From an uncultured Lachnoclostridium sp. (GTDB lineage Bacteria; Bacillota; Clostridia; Lachnospirales; Lachnospiraceae): a DNA stretch of 13,302 bases. Position numbers and translations under genes: made by a program. The stretch spans positions 1 through 13,302 of the forward strand of contig CABQJX010000075.1 in the NCBI GenBank assembly GCA_902464595.1, given 5' to 3'. Each line of letters begins with the position of its first letter. The first letter of the stretch is position 1. This document shows, piece after piece, positions 1 to 5,810 of this stretch. Under the pieces are notes generated by a model, which did not search any database, had not been told where the DNA came from, and was given only the letters and a program-made list of their open reading frames with translations.

Positions 1-54
1 TAAGTCGGGGCTAATACTTAAAGTTTTTCGGGACATTTTCAAAAACGCTTGACA
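1..54. mobile_element. Probable terminal end of an IS21-type insertion sequence (element body off the left edge)
   Basis: These 54 bases are A/T-rich, non-coding and unlike the gene they abut. They end in TTGACA at 49-54, directly before codons that begin a well-conserved amidohydrolase motif. Read from the gene side on the - strand the end begins TGTCAAGCG, so it has the TG...CA terminus of IS21-family elements. It also carries a GGGACATTTTC block (30-40), a motif I associate with IS21-family ends. A TCGGG... block at 5 and another at 28 resemble each other, as the repeated inner sites of IS21 ends do. No transposase is visible, so the family call is tentative. The alternative is an assembly junction or a deletion end. 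Confidence 0.5.
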
Positions 55-1204
55 TACCCACACCCACCTGTATCAGGATCTGATGAAGGGAATGGGAAGC
101 GATCTGAGCTTAGAGGATTGGTTCCCGAAGTCCATGGCTCCTGCAGGGGCAGCCTTAAAAGCGCGCCATGTAGAGGCAGGCGTAAAGCTGGGGCTGGTGG
201 AAGCAGTCCGATGCGGCGTAACTACCGTGGCAGACTACATGCAGCTTCAGCCGGTTAAGGGTTTGGGAAAGCTGGAGCTGTCCATTGCCAGGGAAATGGG
301 AATGCGCATGGTATACGGCCGAGGCTACCGGGACATTGGGAAAAAAGAGCTGATCGAGCGGGCAGAGGATGTATTTGATGACGTAACAGCTCTGAAGGAA
401 GAATTTGAGGGAGATGGAATGTACCGTGTATGGCTGGCCCCGGCCGCAGGATGGGGAGCCAGCCTGGAGCTTTTGAAGGCTACCAGGGAGTATGCGGACC
501 GGACCCAGACCCCCATCATGATGCACATGTTCGAGACAGGGACCGACGATAAGATCAGCTGGGAGCGCAATAAAAAGAGCGCCATTGACCATTATGAGGA
601 GTCAGGGCTTCTGGGGCCGGATCTTCTGGCTGTCCACTCGGTAGCCATCGGTGAGAAGGAGATCAGCGCATACGCAAGAAACGGTGTCTCCATGTCCTAT
701 AATCCCATAGCCAATATGTATCTGGCTTCCGGAGTGGCTCCTGTGGGGGCGCTGAAAAAGGCCGGGATCACAGTGGCGATCGGAACGGACGGAGCAGGAT
801 CCAACAATGACAACGACATGTTAGAGGCGATGAAGTTTGGAGCGCTGCTGCAAAAGACCTTCCACAAGGATCCTCAGGCAATGACTGCCGGACAGACACT
901 GCGCATGGCTACTATAGATGGGGCAAAGGCATTGGGAATGGAGAAGCAGATCGGTTCCATTGAGGTGGGAAAGAAAGCGGATTTCTTCCTCTTTGATCCC
1001 TCAAAGAGCCCCAAATCATGTCCTGTCCACGATATTGTAGCAACCCTGATCTACTCAGGAGACCACAAGGCTGTGGATACCGTGGTGGTCAACGGAGTGC
1101 GCATCATGGAGGGAGGATGCCTCCTCACAGCTAATGAGGAGGAAATTTTACAGAATGCCCAGAAGATGGCAGATGATCTGGTGACATGTATCCGTGAAGG
1201 CTAG
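55..1204 (+). pseudogene. 5'-truncated amidohydrolase (TRZ/ATZ / guanine-deaminase-like, COG0402 type)
   Basis: This is a metal-dependent amidohydrolase of the TIM-barrel superfamily; members hydrolytically deaminate or open N-heterocycles. Metal-ligand motifs are present in order: the HxH pair in THTHLYQD (56-79), a His in MMHMFET, a His in LAVHSV, and the Asp in GTDGAGSNNDND. The C-terminal KADFFLFD strand follows. The N-terminal beta-sandwich, usually about 55-65 residues before HxH, is missing. The frame hits TGA at 50-52, and foreign-looking sequence begins exactly where an Asn codon (AAT, only its T left at 55) would precede THTH. The first ATG is at 83, after the HxH motif and with a poor ribosome site, so an active product from it is unlikely. 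It heads the run toward ubiD/ubiX and was probably the first gene of that operon. The substrate is unknown; purine or imidazole deamination is suggested by context only. Confidence 0.8.
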
Positions 1205-1301
1205 GAAGTTTTAAGGACGGGAAGTTTTTTGCGAATAGACAGAATGTAATAAAATAGACGAAAAGGAAAGAACAGGAGAAGATAGGAAGGAGACAGGTCA
1301 A

Positions 1302-1928
1302 ATGGCAAAGATCTTAGGAATCTGCGGAAGCCCGCGGAATAAAGCGACAGAATATGCAATGAAAGAGGCGTTAAAGAGTATTGAGGGCAGAGAGGGGATT
1401 GAGACTTCCATGATCACCCTCAGAGGAAAGAAGATCGCGCCCTGCAACGGATGCGGATACTGCAAAAAAAATAAGACATGGTGCTGTCTGAAGGATGATT
1501 TCCAGCCTCTTTTGGAGGAATTTATGGAAGCAGACGCCTACCTGTTTGGATCACCGGTATATGCTTACGGACCGACCCCTCAGCTGAGCGCCTTTTTCAG
1601 CCGGATGCGTCCCCTGTTCCATGTGTACCCGGAGATCATGAGAGATAAGCTGGGCTCCGCTTTTGCCGTGGGAGGAACCAGGAACGGAGGAGAGGAAGCC
1701 ACCGTTACAGCTATGCACAATATGATGATGGCAAGAGGGATCAATATTGTGTGCAATGAGGTATACGGATATGCAGGAGCTTTTATCTGGTCAAAGGATC
1801 AGGGAGCCGAGGGCGTGGAGGCAGATGAGACCGGTCTTGGAGGGCTGAAAAAGCTTGCAGGAAAGCTTGCCGACATGGCTCTGATCCGGGAATACGGAAA
1901 AAAGGCATTGGAAGAAAGAGAGGCGTAA
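1302..1928 (+). CDS. Iron-sulfur flavoprotein-like NAD(P)H/FMN reductase (flavodoxin fold)
   Basis: The 208-residue protein begins with the flavodoxin-like strand and phosphate loop GICGSPR (6-12), the FMN-binding pattern of the NADPH-dependent FMN reductase family. A compact cysteine motif follows: C48, C51, C54 and C61 (CX2CX2CX6C). This matches the [4Fe-4S] motif of iron-sulfur flavoproteins (Isf), so it probably carries FMN plus one cluster and moves electrons from ferredoxin or NAD(P)H. GSPVYAYGP (about 83-91) is the second flavin-contact region. The start is set by AGGAAGGAG nine bases before the ATG. It ends four bases before ubiD, so the two are almost surely co-transcribed and coupled. 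Because UbiX needs reduced FMN, this protein may feed or reactivate the prenyl-FMN system; that role is inferred. No signal peptide or membrane segment is seen. Confidence 0.85.
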   Translation: MAKILGICGSPRNKATEYAMKEALKSIEGREGIETSMITLRGKKIAPCNGCGYCKKNKTWCCLKDDFQPLLEEFMEADAYLFGSPVYAYGPTPQLSAFFSRMRPLFHVYPEIMRDKLGSAFAVGGTRNGGEEATVTAMHNMMMARGINIVCNEVYGYAGAFIWSKDQGAEGVEADETGLGGLKKLAGKLADMALIREYGKKALEEREA

Positions 1929-1932
1929 ACCC

Positions 1933-3267
1933 ATGAGCGGGATTCGGGATTTAAGGGATTTTTTGGAAATATTAAAGGAGAATAAACTTCTCTTTGAGGT
2001 AGAAAAAGAGGTAGACTGGAATCATGAGATCGGCTCCCTTTTGGCAACCATGGAGGCGGAAGGACAGAAAACAGGGCTGTTCCACAAGGTAAAGGACAAG
2101 GGATTTCCAGTGTGTGGAAATGTGCTGGCATCTATGGACGGAATCGCACTGGCTCTGGGGTGCAAAAAGAATGAGATGACGGATTTTCTGGCAGAGTGTT
2201 TGGAGCATCCCATTAAGCCCCATGTGGTGGAGGATGCACCGTGCCATGAGAATGTGCTTACCGGAGATCAGGTAGATATGGGGCTTCTCCCAGTTCCCAT
2301 TCATGCTCCAAAGGATGGAGGCCCTATTATCACAGGGGGAGTGATCGTCAGCAAGGAGATCAACGGGCCGCGGCAGAACCTGTCTTTCCAGCGTATGCAT
2401 GTGAAAGGAAAAGACAAGTTCAGCATCATGATCAATGAGTGGCGTCACCTGAAGGAGTTTTACGACGAGGCAGAGAGCCAGGGACGGGCCCTTCCCATCG
2501 CGGTGGTGATCGGATGCGATCCGGTTATCTATGTGGGAGCAGGACTTCGCTATGACGGCGACGAGACAGAGATCGCGGGAGCGATCCGCAAGCGGCCCAT
2601 TGACGTGGTCAAGTGCATCACTTCCGATATTTATGTGCCGGCTGTGGCGGAAATTGTGATCGAAGGTGAGATTTTACCGGATTACAGAGAGCCGGAAGGC
2701 CCTCTGGGTGAGTTTACCGGCCATTACAGCGAACCATGGAACAGCCCTATGGTACAGGTAAAGGCTATTACATACCGGAATGGAGCGATCTACCAGACGA
2801 TTAACGGAGCCTCCTTTGAGCATATCAATCTGGGAAATGTGCTTCCCAGAGAGCCCCTTTTAAAGACACATACCAAGTATGTGAGCAAGGGAGTGACCAA
2901 TGTACATATCCCGCCCTACGGCAGTGGTTTTCTGGCTATTATCCAGATGAAGAAAAAGAATCCGGGGGAACCGAAAAATGTGGCTTTGGCAGCTATGACT
3001 GCTTATGTGAACATTAAAAATGTGATCGTGGTGGACGAAGATGTGGATATTTACGATCCGGCTGACGTAATGTGGGCATTATCAAACCGGGTTGTACCGG
3101 AGCGGGATATTTTCTATATCCAGAACGCCCAGGGACATGAGCTGGATCCCTGCTCAGACGAGCGGGGCGTCCAGACTAAGATGGGTATCGACGCCACCTT
3201 AAATGAGGAAAGCCGCTGCCTGGAGCGTGTGCGTTATCCCAAGGTAGATTTGAAAAATTACCAGTAA
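1933..3267 (+). CDS. ubiD: UbiD-family decarboxylase (prenylated-FMN dependent)
   Basis: The 444-residue protein has the full UbiD fold: an N-terminal domain beginning IRDLRDFLEIL, a central flavin-binding split barrel and a C-terminal domain. The catalytic Arg-Glu-Glu set is intact: R154 in SFQRMHVK, and E255 and E260 in EGPLGE, with the same five-residue spacing as the Fdc1 pair. Such enzymes use prenylated FMN, Mn2+ and K+ to reversibly decarboxylate aromatic, heteroaromatic or acrylic acids. The length is short compared with E. coli UbiD (about 490) and close to catabolic hydroxyarylic acid decarboxylases. The gene starts four bases after the flavoprotein gene, and ubiX follows 89 bases downstream. 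The substrate cannot be read from sequence. A partial amidohydrolase, a purine-type permease and a xanthine-dehydrogenase-like enzyme nearby argue for an N-heterocyclic carboxylate rather than a ubiquinone precursor, which these anaerobes do not make. Confidence 0.92.
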   Translation: MSGIRDLRDFLEILKENKLLFEVEKEVDWNHEIGSLLATMEAEGQKTGLFHKVKDKGFPVCGNVLASMDGIALALGCKKNEMTDFLAECLEHPIKPHVVEDAPCHENVLTGDQVDMGLLPVPIHAPKDGGPIITGGVIVSKEINGPRQNLSFQRMHVKGKDKFSIMINEWRHLKEFYDEAESQGRALPIAVVIGCDPVIYVGAGLRYDGDETEIAGAIRKRPIDVVKCITSDIYVPAVAEIVIEGEILPDYREPEGPLGEFTGHYSEPWNSPMVQVKAITYRNGAIYQTINGASFEHINLGNVLPREPLLKTHTKYVSKGVTNVHIPPYGSGFLAIIQMKKKNPGEPKNVALAAMTAYVNIKNVIVVDEDVDIYDPADVMWALSNRVVPERDIFYIQNAQGHELDPCSDERGVQTKMGIDATLNEESRCLERVRYPKVDLKNYQ

Positions 3268-3356
3268 TTTACAGCGAATAGAAAGTTATACAGACAGGGA
3301 TCTGCACCGGACAGAAAGGCCAGGACAAACACACAAGGACGAGAGGAGTAAAGAAG

Positions 3357-3980
3357 ATGGGGACATATATCATCGGTATCACAGGAGCCAGCGGTTCTGT
3401 GTATGCAAAACGTACCATTGAACGGTTGATCGGAAAAGGACATCATGTGTGTATCTGCATGACCCAGGCGGCAAAGCTGGTAACAGAGGCAGAGCTGGGC
3501 TGGAAGATCGGGCAGGATACCTCTGCAAAGGATGCACAAGGTTATTTGAGGGAGCTGTTTGGGGATACAGAGCGGATCCACTACTACGATACCCACGCCA
3601 TTGGGGCTGCGATCGCCAGCGGCTCCTTTGGAGTGGATGCCATGGCAGTGGTTCCCTGCTCCATGGGAACGCTGTCCTCCATCTCCATGGGCGCGTCAGG
3701 CAACCTGCTAGAACGGGCGGCGGACGTATGCTTAAAGGAGAGGAGGCCGTTGGTAGTGGTTCCCAGGGAGGCTCCCTACAACCAGATCCATCTGGAAAAT
3801 ATGAGAAAGCTGGCTTCCTATGGAGCGGTGATCATGCCTGCCTCTCCTGGCTTTTATGCAAGGCCAAAGACCATAGAAGAGTTGGTAGACTTCTTTGTCA
3901 CCAGGCTTTTGGATCAGATGGGGCTCAGGGAACCTTCCCCCTGCCGGTGGGAGGGGATGGAGGAATGTATCCGTTCATAA
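3357..3980 (+). CDS. ubiX: UbiX flavin prenyltransferase
   Basis: UbiX joins a dimethylallyl group to reduced FMN to make the prenyl-FMN used by UbiD. The 207-residue product shows the family signatures in order: IGITGASGSVYA near the N-terminus (FMN phosphate loop), AIASGSFGVDAM, VVPCSMGTLSSIS, an NLLERAADV helix, ERRPLVVVPREAP (prenyl-phosphate site), and MPASPGFYARP. The length is typical and no key motif is missing; the 89-base gap from ubiD holds no terminator that I can see. GAGGAG lies 9 bases before the ATG and fixes the start. The gene converges on the permease remnant with a 27-base gap and no clear terminator hairpin. As a full UbiX beside its own UbiD and a flavin reductase, it makes the operon self-sufficient for cofactor supply. 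Confidence 0.94.
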   Translation: MGTYIIGITGASGSVYAKRTIERLIGKGHHVCICMTQAAKLVTEAELGWKIGQDTSAKDAQGYLRELFGDTERIHYYDTHAIGAAIASGSFGVDAMAVVPCSMGTLSSISMGASGNLLERAADVCLKERRPLVVVPREAPYNQIHLENMRKLASYGAVIMPASPGFYARPKTIEELVDFFVTRLLDQMGLREPSPCRWEGMEECIRS

Positions 3981-4007
3981 GAAATCTGAATCAATCCTGC
4001 TCCTGTT

Positions 4008-4835
4008 TTATTTCGCATCTAAGGCTTCACGTTCCCTTTTTTCTTCCTCTGCTGTCTTTCCGGGAGCGATCAGATTTAATACAAAGGACATAACACCAGC
4101 CACAACCACTGGCTTAGTAAGCAGAGTCTGGGCTAAAGGCGGGAAGTTTTCCAGAGCTGCGGTTCCCTCCAGGGTGGACAGACCCATAGCTAAAGCGATG
4201 GAGACGCCTACAGTGGTGCTGTTGCGTGCTGTGAGAGGTTCGCTGGATACAAGCTTTAAGCCGATCAGGGTGATCATTCCGAATACGATCAGGGTTCCGC
4301 CTCCGATGACAGGGGCTGGAAGGGTAGAAACCAGGGCGCTGAATTTCGGGACAACTCCCAGAGCCAGCATAATAGCGCAGGCAATGGTGATCACGCGGCG
4401 GCTGACTACTTTGTTCATGGACACGATCCCCACGTTCTGGCTGTAGGAGGATACTACCGGAACACCAAAAATACAGCCTAAGAGGGTTGCAAGTCCGGAG
4501 GCTGCCACACCGCTGGTCAGCTCCTTTCCGGTGGGCTGCCGGTCAAAGCCGCCTACGGTCGTTTCGGTGATGTCGCCTACAGACTGCATCACATTTACAA
4601 CGGTGATCAGGATAACAGGAAGCAGCATGGATACGTCGAAGGTAGGAGCGCCGTAGAAAAATGGCTTCGGTACAGCGATCCAGGAAGCGCTTGCCACTCC
4701 GTCAAAATGTACCATCCCCATAAAAAAGGCCAGAATATATCCTACTACTGCGCCTAACAGGATGGAGGCCATTTTTACAACTCCGGCTGATCTGGACAGC
4801 CGGAACAATAGTATTGGCCGTGTAAATCCTGACAT
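4008..4835 (-). pseudogene. NCS2 xanthine/uracil permease, 5'-truncated remnant
   Basis: The reading frame encodes 275 residues, against about 430-460 for NCS2 (uracil-xanthine) permeases. What is present is the C-terminal part: GAVVGYILAFFMGMV, the QSVGDITETT signature (Glu/Thr substrate region), the GVPVVSSYSQNVGIVSMNKVVSRR loop, APVIGGGTLIVFG, and a charged tail. The first six or so membrane segments, roughly 180 residues, are absent. The first 15-20 residues (from MSGFTRP) do not look like the family and may be junction sequence or a frameshift. The ATG at 4835 has no convincing ribosome site. Upstream DNA has no permease coding in any frame but keeps a near-consensus promoter (4880-4908), so an internal deletion fits best. 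A half transporter is unlikely to work. Purine specificity, rather than uracil, is suggested only by the adjacent hydroxylase. Confidence 0.85.
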
Positions 4836-4879
4836 AAGCCCATATGTCGGCGGGGGCCTGTTAAAATTTCCACGGGTTG

Positions 4880-4908
4880 AGTATAGAATATTGACTGGAT
4901 TTTGTCAA
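4880..4908 (-). promoter_or_regulatory. Strong sigma-A type promoter of the permease, with overlapping inverted repeat
   Basis: On the - strand there is TTGACA (4903-4908), a 17-base spacer and TATACT (4880-4885). This is nearly consensus, and it points at the truncated permease about 45 bases away. On the + strand TTGAC (4891-4895) and GTCAA (4904-4908) form a 5-bp inverted repeat with 8 bases between, covering the -35 box. It could be a repressor site. Confidence 0.7.
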
Positions 4909-5093
4909 CTTGCACATTTTTGACGGAAAAATGGTGAAAAAAATCAAAAAAAACAATGATTTTATGAGGGTTTGGGTTGGCCTCTGCTGTGAAGAAGGAG
5001 GATAAGATCCTGGAGTAAAAAAATAAACTTTGTGGAATATGTTTAAAAATTTGCTGGTTTATTGTAATAAAGCGATATTTTTAAAAGAGAATA

Positions 5094-5123
5094 TTGACTT
5101 TTGTCCATAAGATAACATAAAAT
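5094..5123 (+). promoter_or_regulatory. Candidate promoter of the molybdenum hydroxylase operon
   Basis: TTGACT (5094-5099), an 18-base spacer and TAAAAT (5118-5123) make a plausible sigma-A promoter. It would give a leader of about 200 bases before the start at 5336. The -35 box lies inside the second copy of the AGAATATTGACT repeat. The surrounding sequence is very A/T-rich, so chance matches are likely and confidence is modest. Confidence 0.4.
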
Positions 5124-5148
5124 TAATGGGATTAATGATAAACAAATC

Positions 5149-5207
5149 ACAAGCATAAAGCATAATATTAACAAGCATAACATAACAAGCTATAAAGACA
5201 GCATAAG
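5149..5207 (+). repeat. Iterated ACAAGCATAA motif in the hydroxylase leader
   Basis: ACAAGCATAA occurs exactly at 5149-5158 and 5171-5180, 22 bases apart. Partial copies are AGCATAA (5159-5165), ACAAGC (5185-5190) and AGCATAAG (5200-5207). The spacing of two helical turns suggests a regulator binding several sites on one face, but low-complexity A/T sequence could also give this. Confidence 0.4.
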
Positions 5208-5247
5208 TTTTAGAACCTTTTTCCAAAAGGCAAAGAAACTTGTGCTG

Positions 5248-5287
5248 TTTTTTGTGTAACAGAAAATGACTCCGCTTACACAAAAAA
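5248..5287. repeat. Perfect 12-bp inverted repeat just upstream of the hydroxylase operon
   Basis: TTTTTTGTGTAA (5248-5259) and TTACACAAAAAA (5276-5287) are exact reverse complements with a 16-base loop. The repeat ends 48 bases before the ATG at 5336. As RNA it would form an A/U-rich stem that is not followed by a U-run, so it is not a standard terminator. It is better read as an operator palindrome or a leader hairpin. Confidence 0.6.
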
Positions 5288-5335
5288 TAAAAAGCAGCAG
5301 AAAATGGATTGAATTTGGATCAAGGAGATAGGACG

Positions 5336-5809
5336 ATGGAACTTGTATGTCTGCATATCAACAATATGGATTATCACGTAGCAGTGGAGAAAAACTGGAC
5401 CCTGCTCCATGTGCTCCGGGAGGAGCTGGGGCTCACAGCAGTAAAGTGCGGCTGCAATACAGGGGATTGCGGCGCCTGCAAGGTGATCATTGACGGGGAG
5501 GCAGTGAACTCCTGCCTAGTGCTGGCCCGCAATGCGGTGGGAAAGAATATTGAGACAGTGGAGGGGCTTTCAGACGGCATCCATCTCCATCCCATTCAGC
5601 AGGCATTTATCGACGTGGGGGCAGTCCAGTGCGGTTACTGTACCCCTGGCATGGTCATGTCAGCCAAGGCGCTGCTGGATAAAAATCCGGATCCAACAGA
5701 GGAGGAGATCCGGGCTGGTATTTCCAATAATCTGTGCCGCTGTACCGGCTATGTAAAAATTGTAAAAGCCATTCAGCTGGCAGCAAAGCGCATGAAGGAG
5801 GGGAATTGA
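5336..5809 (+). CDS. Molybdenum hydroxylase small subunit, 2x[2Fe-2S] (xanthine dehydrogenase XdhC/CoxS type)
   Basis: This electron-transfer subunit of the xanthine dehydrogenase / CO dehydrogenase family has 157 residues. The plant-type ferredoxin domain has cluster ligands C40, C45, C48 and C60 in GCNTGDCGAC and NSC. The helical domain carries the second cluster in QCGYCTPGM (C99, C102) and NLCRCTGY (C134, C136). The open frame reaches back to a TTG at 5309, but AAGGAG lies 8 bases before the ATG at 5336, and MELVCLHIN matches the usual N-terminus. The stop is followed after one base by the ATG of the large subunit, so they are translated together. Length and motifs are complete. It passes electrons from the molybdenum site toward a flavin subunit or ferredoxin, but no flavin subunit gene is next to it. 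Confidence 0.93.
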   Translation: MELVCLHINNMDYHVAVEKNWTLLHVLREELGLTAVKCGCNTGDCGACKVIIDGEAVNSCLVLARNAVGKNIETVEGLSDGIHLHPIQQAFIDVGAVQCGYCTPGMVMSAKALLDKNPDPTEEEIRAGISNNLCRCTGYVKIVKAIQLAAKRMKEGN

Positions 5810-5810
5810 T

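Larger units (their letters stand above)
4836..5335. other. A/T-rich divergent control region between permease remnant and molybdenum hydroxylase operon
   Basis: These 500 bases hold no convincing gene. Short frames on either strand are low-complexity A/T translation without ribosome sites. The stretch contains the permease promoter, a candidate hydroxylase promoter, two copies of AGAATATTGACT (4885-4896 and 5088-5099), an iterated AAGCATAA motif (5149-5207), a small hairpin (5216-5230) and a perfect 12-bp inverted repeat (5248-5287). GACATA/TATGTC (4831-4848) is another short inverted repeat at the permease junction. I see no tRNA and no purine-riboswitch core on either strand. Confidence 0.6.

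Noticed and set aside
49..258. A 69-residue frame from TTG at 49 overlapping the amidohydrolase
   Set aside because: It is a shadow of the amidohydrolase frame: Arg/Gly-rich with no domain, and it begins across the junction.
5059..5283. A 74-residue - strand frame in the control region, first thought to be the lost permease N-terminus
   Set aside because: Its sequence is low-complexity A/T translation with no ribosome site and no permease motif; it does not connect to the remnant.
4836..5335. A purine riboswitch ahead of the permease or hydroxylase
   Set aside because: The conserved core and paired kissing loops of the purine aptamer are not present on either strand.
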